Assembly: GCA_029817715.1 (NCBI GenBank)
Contig: JARUPY010000456.1
Location: forward strand, 62,001 to 126,000
DNA from: Melastoma dodecandrum
Taxonomy: Eukaryota > Streptophyta > Magnoliopsida > Myrtales > Melastomataceae
Direction: 5' to 3'
DNA length: 64,000 nt
Below the pieces are notes generated by a model, which saw only the letters and a list, made by a program, of their open reading frames with translations, ran no database searches and was not told the DNA's origin. Position numbers and translations under genes: made by a program. Positions 32,088-44,556 of the stretch are shown piece after piece. Numbering within the stretch: the first letter of the stretch is position 1; every line of letters begins with the position of its first letter.

Positions 32088-34931
32088 GGAGGTGGTGTCC
32101 CTTTTGTCCTCGAGCTTTTTTCGGGAACACAGGGGAGTGAGTTGTCTTTGGGGAGGCCTTGGCTCCTGGTAAGCCTTAAGAGGGTGTCCTTGGCTCGATT
32201 TTTAGATGCGTGGAGCTGCTTCCGATTATCGGAGGGACCGGATGACGAAGGAAAACCATCGTGTGTGTTCGTCGAGAAGAGTCGGTGAGAAGCTACATTC
32301 CCCCTCATCATCTTCGAAACGGCCGATGCGGATTTGACATGTCTCAGATAAGGGCATCATGTTCCTGCACACTTTGAAGAAACAATTAGAATAAAAGAAA
32401 CTCCCTGGCCGCTCATGTGCGACCACAGGGAGTCGAGATCGGTGTGTCATCTATATTCGAAAATCGAAAGTACATTGGTGTTGCAGCTGCAGGTCGGGAT
32501 CGTCTGTCGATGAAGGTGATGATTCCGATTGGTAATGGGAGAGCTCACTCCATTGTTGAAGTCGGAATGTCCCAGGAAGTTGGGTTTGAGTAGGTGACGC
32601 TGGAGGTTCCTCGTTGATGTTGTTTGACCTACCTTAGGGTCGCCGAATGCAGGGGAGGAACAAACGTCCGAAGGTCGATCTGTCTGAAGTCCTGTGTCTG
32701 TAGAAGAGTTGCCGAGGTAGAAAATTTTCTAATAATTAGCGTTTAGATGTTAGGCAGGCGGCTTGACCGACGAGACGTGAGATGCCTTAAAAGGCAAAAT
32801 CTTTAACACAACGGGGCACCGGCAACTAACATATAAAAATTATCTATAATTTAAGATTAGATTGCTGTCACGTCCATGTTCTAAGGTTGTGTTTTGGATT
32901 TCTTTTTTCTCCCTTTGGAAGATTTAAAAACAAAGAATTATGCAGGAGGAAATAAATTGACAAAAAAAAAGAAATTTGAAGTGTAAGCGGGAACGTCATT
33001 GGGAGCAGCGTTGGATTGTCTTATATAATCAGCTTTTTATGTACGAAACATGGCGGGTGGATTTGCCATCGCGTATTTCACCTGCAGCAGAAGGTATGAC
33101 GACGGAGCTGAGAATGGATCGTGAAAGGAAACCACGATGAAATTTCCAAGCAAACGACGAATCATTTGTCCGTAATCAGTCGGGAGAATTTGTATCATAC
33201 AGCGGCAGACGAAGTGAGTCGGACGAGAAGCATGGCGACTAAGATGACGACGAAGAACAAGGGTTTGTGGAGTGTCGATTAATAATAAATAGGTGGGGGG
33301 GGGGGGGGGGGGGAGTTTCAGCTTTCAGACAGTTGGGTCAACAACAGGGAGGCGTTGGAAAGCTGGTGGGTGTGGAGGCACCCTAAGCCTGCTTCGGAGA
33401 TGATCCCTTCCTAAGTCGTGAGGCATAGTTCTGATTGGACGACGAAGTGTTTTGACCTTTTTCATTCTTTGATTAATCTTAAAAATAAAATACCAAGTAT
33501 AAATTCGAATCATTCTTAAATTAAAACCTTTGATCGGGGTTTGCTTTCAAATTCCAAATTGTAAACGCCAATTACTTTGAATTGATTTCTTATAGCTGAA
33601 ATAAATTTAACTATTAGGTAGGAGTGGGTGGGGGGGAGTAATTTGGTTGGTTCAATCCGGGGGGACAATGTCTGCGGCACAATTAACACTCGCCAAATGA
33701 ATTTTCTCTGTGTATTTTTTTTTTTAAGTCTCAACTTGTCAAAGCATCCATTTCACCCACACTAAAAAAAAAAAAAGAAAAAGAAAAAGATGATACATAC
33801 AACTCGAGGACAAAAAGTGACGGGGAGTCTCATGACCATCTCGAGTTGTTGTTTTTTTTTTTTTTATAATTAAGTGTGTCCTGTTGTGTTTTAGTTTATC
33901 CTCCGTAACCAACCCAACCCAACCAAGAGCATCACCGACTCCTGGGTTCAGGACATGAGGAAAAGAAAACAATAAATAATTTCATATTAACTGTCGGGTG
34001 ACAATGAAAAACTTAAAAAACAAAAAGACAAATGAGTCGAAATCTCCTAAGCTGATTAATAACTTGTCAATTAAATTAAAAATGATCTGGACAAATTTGG
34101 AGAGACCTGTGGTTTGACGAGACATGGCCCGACGGCGGTGAAATTGTTGTCCACGGTTGGAGAAGGATTAGATTTCTCCCTTGTTTTCATTCTCGCCGGA
34201 CGGTAATAATTAAGCGGCAATAATAACTGGATCAATCACGGTGTCAAGCCAAAAGGACTGCTAAGTCACCAACATTTCCTTAGCTGGATAATGAAATAAT
34301 TGTCTTCCGAATTGGTGGGGGGGGGGGGGGGGGTGAACGGATATTCTCCGGAGCTGCCATGGCCGTAACAACATTCCATCCGCTGCTAATGACACAGCTA
34401 TCCGGATGCGATATTAACCTCAACACTACCTTGGCCGACTGTTGACGTCGGGAGGGTAGTACCCTGCGGCCGAAACCATTTCTCTTTGGCGGACACACTG
34501 TGATTTTGGGGAACCGAAGGCCGAGAGCGAAGAAGACATGTTACCTCAGTGTAATTTTTCAATAGATACAAGTTCAAGAAATTTTACATTGACAAGAGAG
34601 AGAAGTTGTCTTCCTCCGGTCATAAGATGGTTCGGCAATCATTTTTTGGAAATTTATTATTACCATGAGAGGTTAACGAAGAAGAAGGCGAACGAGTAAA
34701 CCGATGATGGGGAATCGCGTTCGGACACGCTACATGTCGAGGACGAGGATGGAAACATATTACGCGTCGTAATAAACGAACACCAAGGATACAAAAGAGA
34801 ACATGGAAGAAGAGAGGCATCTTACAAGTCCTAATAAGTGATCCTCAAGTGAAGACACACGTTTTGCTCTCCCATCACGGCGCTTGAAACTTTAGAAACA
34901 ACGATGTTTGTCCTCGACGAGGCCGTTCGAA
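32088..34931. other. Intergenic region with two long poly-G tracts
   Basis: No gene was recognised. G-runs lie at 33295-33313 (19) and 34317-34333 (17), and long T and A runs near 33715-33780 and 33850. The right end is the promoter region of the FUSC gene. Confidence 0.6.
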
Positions 34932-34939
34932 TATTTATA
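34932..34939 (+). promoter_or_regulatory. TATA-like box of the FUSC transporter gene
   Basis: TATTTATA lies 91 bp upstream of the chosen ATG at 35030. Its position inside an N-terminally extended frame argues against translation starting at 34904. Confidence 0.45.
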
Positions 34940-35029
34940 CCTCGTCCACTCCCCCTACTACTACTACTCACTCTGTCGACCTCGAAGTCCTCCTCGGGGC
35001 GGACCGCACGGGAAAGAAACGAGCACCCG

Positions 35030-37988
35030 ATGGCGACCAACTGGGACGAGGAGATCAGATGGATCCGCCTCAAGTCAGGGTTGCGAACAGCCGTTGCCTG
35101 CTCCGTCATCGGCTTCACCTCCCTTTACGGCCCGGCCCTCGCCCGCGACTTGCTCACGTATTCTGCCTTCTCCTACGCTACGGTCATCCTCATCGTCCCC
35201 GATGCCAACCTCGGCGACGGCTTGAGGGGATTCCTGGACGTTATCTACAGCACGGTCCTTGTCCTCTTCATCTCCATCCTCAGCCTGAGGCTCGTCGACC
35301 CCTCGCGGTTCAGTCCCCTGGTGGCAGCCGCCATGGTCGCCCTCACCTCGTTCGGGTTCGCTGTGCCCAAGTCCACCCGAGTGCTGTCCAAGAGGATTGC
35401 TTTCGGGCAGCTGGTGATAGTATATGTTGGGGCCACGATCGAGAGGGAGAGGACAGAGGTATTGATGCACCCGGTGCGCGTCGCGTCTAGCACGATGCTC
35501 GGGGCCGTCGCTTCCCTGGTCTCCTTGTCCTTACCATTCCCAAGGCTCGCTTGCATGGAGGTAAGTTCAAGGACTTCTCCCAAATTCTTGGGAGCGGCTG
35601 CTCTCTTTCTTTTTAATAATAATAATAATAATAAATAAAGATGATGATGATTAAAAAACAAAGATATTGTCGACATTAGAGGTGAACAAATAATAAAAAT
35701 AATTTTATTAGCTGTCTATTTTTGTTTCAATCTTCCAACTAATAAAGCCGTCCAAAAATTTAAAAAAAAAAATCAATATCAATGTCAAGCCCACTTATTT
35801 AAGACTTTATATTGTTTAGTATTTATTTATTGGATTTTGTTAACTTAGAACACCATAAAAGTAAAGATTTAAATTTAGTTAACATTTAATATAAAACTTA
35901 TTTATTTGCCTAATTTAATATGTTGGATGATTACGACATTTCCACCTTTTACCTACTGATTTCCAAGAGTGGTGGTCTCCTGTTTATCACCCCCCCAGAT
36001 CAGGAGGACTTGCCTGTTGTACGCCGACAATGCCACCAAGAGGTTCAACCTCTACCTGGAGGCGTTCTCCGCTCGCGGCAGTGCGGCCCCCGAGGACCTC
36101 TTATCTCAAGCTTCGTCTTTGTCCGCGATCGCCGAGAAGCTCGTGGCCTTCATCCAGCAACAGAAGGTAAGGAAAGCCTACGGGATTGGATTCGTGTAAA
36201 GGAGGAACCCGTGATTTCTGTCAGTTAAACGTTAGTGTCTCCCAGGACGGGATGCTGTGGGAGAGGCCTGACATCAGGTTCCTGAAGCCGGGTCACATGG
36301 AGTTCGAGGAAAGGATTGCAGAAGTCGAGCTTCCCCTTCGAGGTATGGAGATGGCGCTAGCATCGTCTCCTTCCCTACTTGCCAGGATCGGCCACGATGA
36401 GCTCAAAAACATACTGAACCTTGTCAAGTTATACAAAGAACAGAGGCTCCAACAGTTGAAGCTCGTTGCTAGCTTCGGTACCACACCGTCACCGCTGGTA
36501 AAAGAGAAGTACCTACAAAAGCACCTCCACAGCTTCACGGCTGCCCCTCCCTCTGACGAACACTTGCCAACTCTCTTCTTCATGTTCTGCGTTCAACTCC
36601 TTCATCATGACCTGCCCTTGTCGAACAAACCCGTGCAGAAAGAGACCACAAAATCCAATGTTGAAGGCGGAAAGTTTCCTCGGCGCCTGCGAGATGTCTG
36701 GCAGAACACACAATACATAAGACCCTGCAGTGAAAGTCTGGTTTTTGCAGCAAAGTGTTCGCTGACACTGGGTTTGTCGGTGTTGCTTGGCGTTCTGTAC
36801 AATGTAGAGCAGGGGTACTGGTCAGGACTCATCGTGGCAATCAGCCTCGTCACGGGGAGGCATTCAACCTTTAGGACGGCGAATGCTCGAGCTCAAGGCA
36901 CGGCAATAGGATCGATATACGGAGTCATCTGTCACTTCCTCTTCAAGAAGGTCGTGGACTTAAAGTTCTTGCCGATCATACCATGGATTATCGCAACCAG
37001 CTTCCTAAGACACAGCAGACTGTATGGAGAATCTGCCAGTATCTCGGCTTCAATTGCAGCATTGCTCATCTTAGGAAGAAAACACTACGGTCAGCCAAAC
37101 AACTTTGCAATCGTGCGAGCGGCAGAGGCAGCGATCGGCCTACTCTGTTTTGCCGCAGTAGAATTTCTCTTCAAGCCTGTGAGGGCATCGACCCTCGCAA
37201 AAATTGAGATGTCATTGAGCTGCAGGAAGCTTAAAGATTGCGTCAGAAGTGCCGTGTTTACTTCTTCTCTGCTGCAGGCTGCAGCATTCAGGGACTTCTG
37301 GGAGAAGCATCAGCAGCTAAAGTCCCAGATCGCTACCTACAGAAATCGTTTGTCTGATGCCGAGGTGGAGCCTAACTTCTGGTTCATCCCCTGTCCGCTC
37401 CCTTCCTACAGGAAGATGTTAGAGCTGATCATGAGCGCGGCTGATATCTTACAGCTGGTTGGTATGGAGATGGAGATCCTTTGGAAGCTTTCCCAGAACC
37501 TCGGTTTTGATTGGGACACGATACAAGATCCCGTCCGTGAAGATTTGGAAGTGGTCAAGGAAGATCTTCTTTCAACGATCGAGTGCCTGGAAGAAGTGAC
37601 TTCGATCAAGTCCCTTCTGGAACTCGAAAAGGAGCTGGAGAAGAGAAACGTGAAGTGCGAAACGGGAACCACGAAGCCAACCACCCCGACTACTTCCCCG
37701 AGTTTGAGTGCAGACAACGGGGAGACAGGGAAGACCACGAGTTCCTTCCTCGGAAGGTTGGATCCACTGGTCCGGAGCATCCAGGGCCATGAAGGCGACG
37801 AGAAACATAAGAGCCAGATGGTATTGTGTATAGGGAGCTTTAACTTCTGCGTTAATAAGCTAGTAGAAGGAATACTGCTACTAGAGGATGCCGCGAGAGA
37901 GATCGTACAGAAGGAGAACCCCTCGTTCCACGTGAACCTCTCAGAAATTACGCAAAAGGTCCGCATTCTGAAATTGGCAAAGCAGTAA
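35030..37988 (+). CDS. FUSC-family membrane transporter (AaeB-like), 3 exons
   Basis: This is a plant member of the fusaric acid resistance / p-hydroxybenzoic acid efflux (AaeB-like) family, predicted to export aromatic acids; the substrate is unknown. Exons 35030-35560, 35999-36166 and 36246-37988 have GT/AG borders and stay in phase, giving 813 residues. The N-terminal half has several hydrophobic segments (from ~residue 20: LRTAVACSVIGFTSLYG, FSYATVILIV, VLVLFISILSLRLV). After a soluble stretch containing GHMEFEERIAEVELPLRGME, a second membrane block follows (SLTLGLSVLLGVLY, GYWSGLIVAISLVTGR, the FUSC core with NARAQGTAIGSIYG). The C-terminus is cytosolic and helical. ATG 35030 (MATNWDEEIRW) fits family N-termini; an upstream ATG at 34904 would add 42 unlikely residues. 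The first intron is AT-rich, 438 bp. Confidence 0.88.
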
Positions 37989-38376
37989 ACGAGACGGTAA
38001 TAAACCGCCTACTGTAATATTAGCAGTGTGTGTCGCAGGGCTGTACTATCCAACAGCACTTTTTACGCTGCATCTTGGGGTCAATATCGAAACACCAACA
38101 CCCTGTCTTCTTTGATGTAAAGCTTGTAGGTTTCTAAATTATTAGCAGGACTAAGTCTGGCGACATCGGCCCTGCCCATTGGGATACATGTGATAAGCTA
38201 CACAGCACCGGTAGTCGCCTGACAATTGAACTGAACTATAAGATGGAATTGAACGATGACAATGATGATGGCGACAACGTTTGGTGTCAAGCACGATGTG
38301 AAACAATTTCAGATCCAGAAATGAACTTGCCAATCTCCTCTCCTCCTTTCTTTACTCTTATGTCTTATCCATACTT
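37989..38376 (+). other. 3' flank of the FUSC gene
   Basis: Likely 3' untranslated sequence and spacer; no coding signal. The Copia element inserted at 38377-38381 (GAACA target). Confidence 0.5.
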
Positions 38377-38381
38377 GAACA

Positions 38382-38593
38382 TATTACGGAATGAAATCCC
38401 GGAATGTTTGGCAAATGAGCAGACAATAGGAAACCGATATATTGCCTTATGTAATTATAGGATTTAGATTTTTGTCTTTTCTTTTATATACATTGCCTAC
38501 CCGGCTATATGTACAGTTGCAGCCCTTTTGTAATAATCATTGAGGAAAAACACCATCCTTATTTTTTTGATCGATTTTTTGATCACTTTATTT
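38382..38593 (+). repeat. 5' LTR of the small Copia element
   Basis: 212 bp, starting TATTACGG and ending CTTTATTT. The ends are fixed by the GAACA target duplication on one side and the primer binding site on the other. They are not the usual TG...CA. Confidence 0.85.
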
Positions 38594-38605
38594 TGGTATC
38601 AGAGC
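38594..38605 (+). other. Primer binding site of the small Copia element
   Basis: TGGTATCAGAGC, initiator tRNA-Met type, directly after the LTR. Confidence 0.9.
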
Positions 38606-38629
38606 GAAAAGGTCTTGCGACCTGTGAGG

Positions 38630-39547
38630 ATGACAGACGATTCTTCCAAGAAGATCGAGATTCCTGTGGAATACGAGCTGATGGCATCGGACAATCCGGG
38701 CCTCTTGCTCACTCCCTATCTGTTGGATGGGCAGAATTATCTTACCTGGTCAAGGGCGATGCGAACAGCTCTCTCGGCGAAGGAAAAACTCGGCTTCATC
38801 GATGGGACCGTGAAGAAGCCGAAGGCGGGCGATCCTCTGGCCCGACACTGGAACCGCTGCAACTCCATGCTAATCGCCTGGATCTTCAACTCGTTGGAGA
38901 AGCATCTCCAGCCCTCTGGGACATTTGCCGATGACGCCAAGACGGTATGGGATGAGCTAAAAGATAAGGATGCTCGAGGGCACGAATTGAATGTGTACAG
39001 GGTCCAGTCCAAAATTAGACGTCTCAGGCAAGGAGGAAGATCAATGCAGGACTATTACACCGAGATGAAGCAGGCATGGGACGAGTTGGATTGCTATGAA
39101 GAGGATCTCGGGTGCAATTGCCCGGCAGCGACGAAGTACCTGGCTAAGAGGGAGCGAGAGAAGGCTCACCAATTCTTGATGGGTCTCAACGCCGATTTTG
39201 CAGCTGCGAGAACGAATATTCTCAGTAGCGGACCTCTCCCACCAGCGAATCAGGTCTTCGGTCTCGTGAGCCAGGACGAAACTCAACGAACTCTCGAACA
39301 TGGGCAGGAGACGGACGGCACTGCTCTAGTGGTGAAGAACGGCGGATCTCGAGGAGGCACGAATTCCGGCGACGGAAGAAAAGAACCGAGTGGGTCGACT
39401 GGAGGATGCCGACACTGTGGGATGAGAAATCACACCATCGACAATTGCTTCCGTCTTCACGGATTTCCCGATGGCTGGAAGGAGAAGAAGAAGGGCGCTG
39501 GTGGCAGGGGCAAGCAGATGGGCTTCGGCCCACATGGAGCGGCCTAG
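38630..39547 (+). CDS. Copia Gag
   Basis: This 305-residue Gag starts at an ATG 25 bp after the primer binding site; an upstream ATG at 38540 lies inside the LTR and is not used. It shows the Copia Gag N-terminus (LDGQNYLTWSRAM), the UBN2-type capsid region (AKTVWDELKD, YYTEMKQAWDELD) and a CCHC knuckle CRHCGMRNHTIDNC near residue 265. A TAG at 39545-39547 ends it. The pol that follows is in the same frame, separated by this stop and a TAA at 39623-39625, so gag and pol were probably one ORF originally, or the first stop was suppressed. Confidence 0.85.
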   Translation: MTDDSSKKIEIPVEYELMASDNPGLLLTPYLLDGQNYLTWSRAMRTALSAKEKLGFIDGTVKKPKAGDPLARHWNRCNSMLIAWIFNSLEKHLQPSGTFADDAKTVWDELKDKDARGHELNVYRVQSKIRRLRQGGRSMQDYYTEMKQAWDELDCYEEDLGCNCPAATKYLAKREREKAHQFLMGLNADFAAARTNILSSGPLPPANQVFGLVSQDETQRTLEHGQETDGTALVVKNGGSRGGTNSGDGRKEPSGSTGGCRHCGMRNHTIDNCFRLHGFPDGWKEKKKGAGGRGKQMGFGPHGAA

Positions 39548-39685
39548 ATCCTTCAGCCAACAGGCCCAGCTGGAGGAGTACCGGGCCATATCCAGCAGAA
39601 CCGACAAGTGACCCACCCCACATAAGGCTTAAGAGCCCATGTTGCCCAGGCAGGCCCGAGCGGAAATGCGGGCCGTTTCAAGCAA

Positions 39686-40972
39686 TTGATGAACCTCTCT
39701 GACGATCAATTTCATCGGGTGATGGATATTGTCAGGTCCTCCGACACGGGACTCGAGGATCCACTGACGAGTACAAATTTTATTTCTGTCGATACAGGTG
39801 TCAATTGGATAATCGACAGTGGAGCTTCTCGACATATGACAGGTCAGAGATGCTATTTTCGGGAAATCGTCCCAATGAGACAACGCTCGTCGATCCATGT
39901 GGCAAATGGTGACACGGTACAAGCCACACATGTCGGAGATGTGGAGATCGGGAATTCCTTTATGATAACAAATGTTTTGCTAGTGCCGAATTTTCCTTTC
40001 AATTTGATATCAGTTGATCAACTGATGAGCGAATTGAAATGTGATGTCCTGTTCTCACGAGGACTGTGTGTAATACATGATTGCATTTCGAGGAAGACAA
40101 TTGCAGTGGCTGAGCGCCGAGGGGGGGTGTACTACTTGCGTCGGGTGGTCGTGACAGCATCAGCTCATCTCGCCATGAAGACAGCTCAAGTATGGCATAA
40201 GAGGCTGGGGCACCCATCGCGTCGCATTATATTTCAGGGTATCAAGTCTGCTCTAGAAAATAATGAGTGTGATATATGTCAACGGGCTAAACAAACCCAG
40301 TCGACTTTTAATCTCAGTATGAATAAAGCAGATTTTCCATTCCAACTTGTGCACTGTGACCTCTGGGGACCCTATCGAACGAAATCCATTAAGGGTGCAA
40401 ATTATTTTCTGACAATCGTCGATGACTACAGCAGAGCCACATGGCTGTACCTATTGAGGGAAAAATCTGGGGCCCAGCACCAGCTGATAAAGTTCTGCAA
40501 TCTGGTCAAGAACCAATTTGATCGCTCCGTGAAAATCATACGGAGCGACAATGGCGCGGAATTCCTCTCTCGTTCTCTGCAGAGCTATTTCGCGGAGCAT
40601 GGAATTATTCATCAGACGACTTGCACTTATATACCTCAGCAAAATGGAAGGGTGGAACGCAAACATAGACATATCCTGAATGTAGCGCGGGCTCTCCTTT
40701 TCCAGGCCTCCCTGCCGACCAAGTTTTGGGCGGAGTGCATCTCGACTGCTGCACACCTGATCAATTTGACACCGACTCAAGTTCTGGAAAGGAAGAGTCC
40801 CTATGAGGTACTATTCGGGAAGACACCTCACTATGATAATTTGCGGGTTTTTGGTTCATTATGTTATGTGCACCCCAGACCTCGCGATGGGATAAGTTCA
40901 AGGAGAGGTCACGCCGTTGCATATTTGTGGGTTACCCGTATACGCAGAAAGGTTGGAAGGTCTATGATCTAG
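39686..40972 (+). pseudogene. Copia pol, protease and integrase part
   Basis: This frame encodes the aspartic protease (WIIDSGASRHMTG), the preintegrase zinc region (VWHKRLGHPS...CDICQRAKQT) and integrase (HCDLWGPY, RSDNGAEF, QQNGRVERKHRH). It runs to the conserved FGSLCYVHP after integrase and then loses frame by a 1-bp deletion around 40875-40885; the last ~30 residues before 40972 are spurious. The reading frame is the same as gag. Confidence 0.85.
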
Positions 40973-43029
40973 AGAGTCATGAACTTTTTGTCTCTAGAGA
41001 TGTGATCTTCTGTGAGGATGAATTTCCTTTCGCCCAACAGCGAGAGATGCAGCGTGATAAGGGAGATTCTCATCAACCGATGTTCTTGAGTCCGAATCAG
41101 CCAGTATATGAGGCAGTAAGTCGTGATGCGCATGTTGACATTCAGAGGGAGAATACACCCGTTGAGCGACACCTGACGCCTGATGATCCTGGATTTGTCG
41201 AGGGAAATCCTATACAGGATGAGGGGGATCTTCGAGATCAGCCCAACACTAACCAGCAGATAGTGGAAGTACCGGTTGAAAATGTTCGACGATCTCAGAG
41301 AATTAGAGCTGCTCCCAAACATCTCGAGGACTACGTGGTACACACTGCGGTACACGGCTCACACCCCCCTTCCGCATCACGCTCGCCCACGGCATCGAAT
41401 TCCTCAGGCACAATTTATCCCCTCAAAAATTACCTCTCATATTCCCATATTAGCAATCGTCATATGTCGTACATTGCATCTTTTGATTCGGAGGTAGAGC
41501 CTAGAACTTTCAAAGAGGCTTTGCAGGATGATCGGTGGAAGGCGGCCATGGGTGAAGATATCAAGGCACTGGAGTCCAATGATACGTGGACGATTATGGA
41601 CTTACCGTCGGGGAAGCGAGCTATAGACTGTCGGTGGGTTTTCAAGATCAAGCGCCGAGCTGATGGATCAGTGGAGAGGTTCAAGGCTCGTCTCGTAGCA
41701 AAGGGGTTCACTCAGATAGAAGGAGTGGATTTTCATGAGACGTTTGCTCCTGTGGCCAAATTGGTCGCCGTTCGCTGCTTATTAACAGTGGCGGTGGCTA
41801 AACAATGGGAGATTTATCAGATGGACGTCAACAATGCCTTTTTACACGGAGACCTAGATGAAGATGTTTACATGAGGCTTCCGCCCGGTTTTGCAGTCGC
41901 AAGGAGGGGACAGGTTTGCAGACTTCAAAAGTCTCTTTATGGTCTTCGACAGGCATCTCGGAACTGGTTCTCGAAGTTTGCTGATGCACTACTACGATAT
42001 GGATTCATCCAATCGGGTGTAGATCATTCCCTATTCACTTACTCTCACCACGGTGACTTCTTGGGGGTGCTAGTCTACGTTGACAATCTGATCATCGTTG
42101 GAAGTAACTCTAAGAAGTGCGATGCTCTAAAGCAGTATCTTGATGAGTGCTTCAGTATCAAAAATCTGGGATCTCTACAGTTTTTTCTCGGGATTGAGGT
42201 TACACGGATGGACTCAGGGCTATTTCTCAATCAGAGGAAGTATGCTCTTGAGATCCTTTCGGAGTGTGGGATGTTGGGTGCAAAGCCGTCACCCTTCCCC
42301 ATGGAGCAGCATCATCGCCTATCAGCAGACTCTGGCAAACCATTATCTGATCCCGGCAAGTATCGGCGCCTCGTGGGTCGTCTCATTTATCTCACTATTA
42401 CGCGACCGGAGCTTTGTTATTCTGTCCACATCTTGGCACAGTTTATGCAGGATCCACGACAACCCCATTGGGATGCGGCCTTACGAGTATTACGGTTTAT
42501 AAAACAATCTCCGGGACAAGGCATTTTCATTTGGCCACACTCTCTCGAGCTTGACGTCTATTGCGACTCCGATTGGGCTGCGTGTCCTACGACTCGCCGT
42601 TCCACATCTGGATACTTCGTCACTCTAGGGGGCAGTCCTATATCTTGGAAGACCAAGAAACAGACAACGGTCTCACGTTCCTCTGCGGAAGCAGAATACC
42701 GTGCCATGGCGGTTGCCGTTAGCGAAGCATTATGGCTTCGCAGTCTTCTTCGATCTCTTGAAGTCGATGTCACTCTTCCTGCCCGTCTTTATTGCGACAA
42801 CCAGGCTGCCATCCACATAGCAGCCAACCCTGTCTTTCATGAGCGCACGAAGCACATTGAGATCGACTGCCATTTCATTCGAGAGCACATCCAGTCCTCG
42901 GCAGTTGCTACATCTCACATTTCTACTCATGCACAGCCCGCGGATATCTTCACCAAAGCCCTCGGTCGTGACAGGTTTCGGTTTCTTCTCGGCAAGGTGG
43001 GTGTTCGTGACCCTCACGCTCCAACTTGA
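40876..43029 (+). pseudogene. Copia pol, integrase C-terminus, reverse transcriptase and RNase H
   Basis: Continuation after the frameshift, from RCIFVGYPYTQKGWKVYD through reverse transcriptase (KLVAVRCLLTVAVAKQW, QMDVNNAFLHGDL) and RNase H (YCDSDWAACPTTRRSTSGY, SSAEAEYRAMA) to a stop at 43029, just before the purine run. The reverse transcriptase active site reads YVDN (42076-42087) where the family has YVDD; loss of the second aspartate should abolish polymerase activity. An ATG at 40861 opens this frame but is unlikely to be a true start. Confidence 0.87.
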
Positions 43030-43036
43030 GGGGGAG

Positions 43037-43248
43037 TATTACAGAATGAAATCCCGGGATATTTGGCAAATGAGCAAACAATAGGAAACCGATATATTGC
43101 CTTCTGTAATTATATGATTTAGATTTTTGTCTTTCCTTTTGTATACATTGCCTACCCGGCTATATGTACAGCTGCAGCCACTTTGTAATAATCATTGGGG
43201 AAAAACACACATCCTTGTTTTTTTATCGATTTTTTGATCACTTTATTT
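43037..43248 (+). repeat. 3' LTR of the small Copia element
   Basis: 212 bp starting TATTACAG, preceded by the purine run GAGGGGGAG, ending CTTTATTT, then target duplication GAACA at 43249-43253. Confidence 0.85.
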
Positions 43249-43253
43249 GAACA

Positions 43254-43604
43254 TAAATGTTTGCCTTGCTTTGGCTTCACTACTCAAACTGCCAAATAAA
43301 CTAAGAGAAGTCTCCGAAGTTAACAATGTTCTCATCATTCCGAACATGTTCCTGTTTGTGCCTTTGGATCCCTCGTTTTTCCGGAGAACTTCCGACAATG
43401 TGACGATTAAGCACTAGTACAGAGGAATGCTGCCCTTATCCGTAGTAATGAGTCTTATCCTTTTCTCCGTCATGTTCAGTCTTCTCACTAATTCGGTTTT
43501 AGCCCCATCTTGAAGACCAAGCTGTGCCCCAGAAAAAGGGCACGATAGGATATATGAGAGTATTAAATGTTACGATAGGAGAATCTATATTCTTTCTCTT
43601 ACTC
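43254..43604. other. Spacer between the small Copia element and the ARF-GAP pseudogene
   Basis: No coding similarity recognised. It could include former intron or 3' sequence of the minus-strand ARF-GAP pseudogene. Confidence 0.5.
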
Positions 43605-43757
43605 TCTTCTACTGTTCCCAACTACCCAAACTGTCCTCATCTCCGCCGCCTCCACCTCCCCTGATCACAATAGGAGGATTCTTCCAGGGCAGGCCATCCG
43701 CCGGTGTGTTCCTGATAAACGCGAGTGCCCTCGGAGTTATACTTGGGGATGGCATCC
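43605..43757 (-). pseudogene. ARF-GAP (AGD6/7-like) pseudogene, distal fragment
   Basis: Read on minus from 43757, this continues the fragment at 56806-57075 across the Gypsy insertion: IPKYNSEGTRVYQ matches the region after the ARF-GAP zinc finger. A frame change follows, after which LPWKNPPIVIRGGGGGGDE is recognisable, as in the AGD6/7 family. The CATCC at 43753-43757 is the target duplication of the Gypsy element. Confidence 0.7.
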
Positions 43758-44222
43758 TGTTCGCCTATAGAACGGATCACGTCGGAAATATTTGGCAAAG
43801 GACTCACAGGAATTGAGTTTGTGGTCGCCAGTAAGAAGATGCACAATTTTATTGAAATAAAATGCAAGTCTTACAATCTAACGAATTAAGAACAAGGGCT
43901 TACAGCCATCAAAAATGAAAAGGGTAAACGGTGTCAACGAAGTGGAATCCTGTGACGGCGGAGAACTTGTGACGAAGGTCTTGGAAGCTCGCTCCGTCGG
44001 TGGTGGTCGCTGGCGGGAAGCTGTGACGAAGGCCCTACGAGCTCACTCCGTCGGTGGTGTTGCTGGCGGGGAATTGACGGCAAAGGCCCTACGAGCTCAC
44101 TCTGCCGGTGGAAGGATAGTTGACCTACAAACCGGGTCGAGGTATCTAATTCCTAAGGTTGACGAACAAACTTCAGAGTTTTGGCTGTGTATGGTCGTGT
44201 CCTGTCTTGAAAAATTCCTCTG

Positions 44223-44232
44223 CTATTTATAG
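44223..44232 (-). promoter_or_regulatory. TATA box in the 3' LTR of the Tat element
   Basis: CTATAAATAG on the minus strand, repeated at 56275-56266 in the 5' LTR, where it would drive the genomic transcript. Confidence 0.5.
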
Positions 44233-44556
44233 AGGACTTGTACGTGATTAACGCGTAACAGATAGATCGTTTTGCAGATCGTGTTATAGATCGTGATCCC
44301 TAATGTCGTGGGAGTGTCTCAACAACCCCCTTGATATATGGGATCACGTTCCTGGATATTTAAGATCAGTTACGATCTTTAACAAACGTGATTGAAAATG
44401 AATAAATTTATTTCAACCTCGTCGACTTGGCTGATCTGTACGGACTACGATCGACTTGGTCGACTTATCCAGGATTCCGTCGACTTGACCCTACTAGTAG
44501 ACCTAGCTACTGTTGAGTCATCTTGATTGACTTTGATCACCATACTCTTTCGTTGT

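Larger units (their letters stand above)
38382..43248 (+). mobile_element. Ty1/Copia LTR retrotransposon, Ale/Retrofit-like, 4867 bp
   Basis: It has two 212-bp LTRs (38382-38593, 43037-43248), a primer binding site at 38594-38605, gag, pol and a purine run at 43028-43036. A perfect 5-bp target duplication GAACA (38377-38381 and 43249-43253) flanks it. The LTRs differ at about 12 positions plus two 1-bp indels, so it is the oldest well-preserved element here. Short LTRs, compact size and pol sequence suggest the Ale (Retrofit) lineage. Two in-frame stops between gag and pol, a frameshift and a change in the reverse transcriptase active site show it is inactive. Confidence 0.9.

Noticed and set aside
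34904..35029. N-terminal extension of the FUSC protein from an upstream ATG
   Set aside because: The extension is low complexity, contains the likely TATA box, and family proteins begin near the ATG at 35030.
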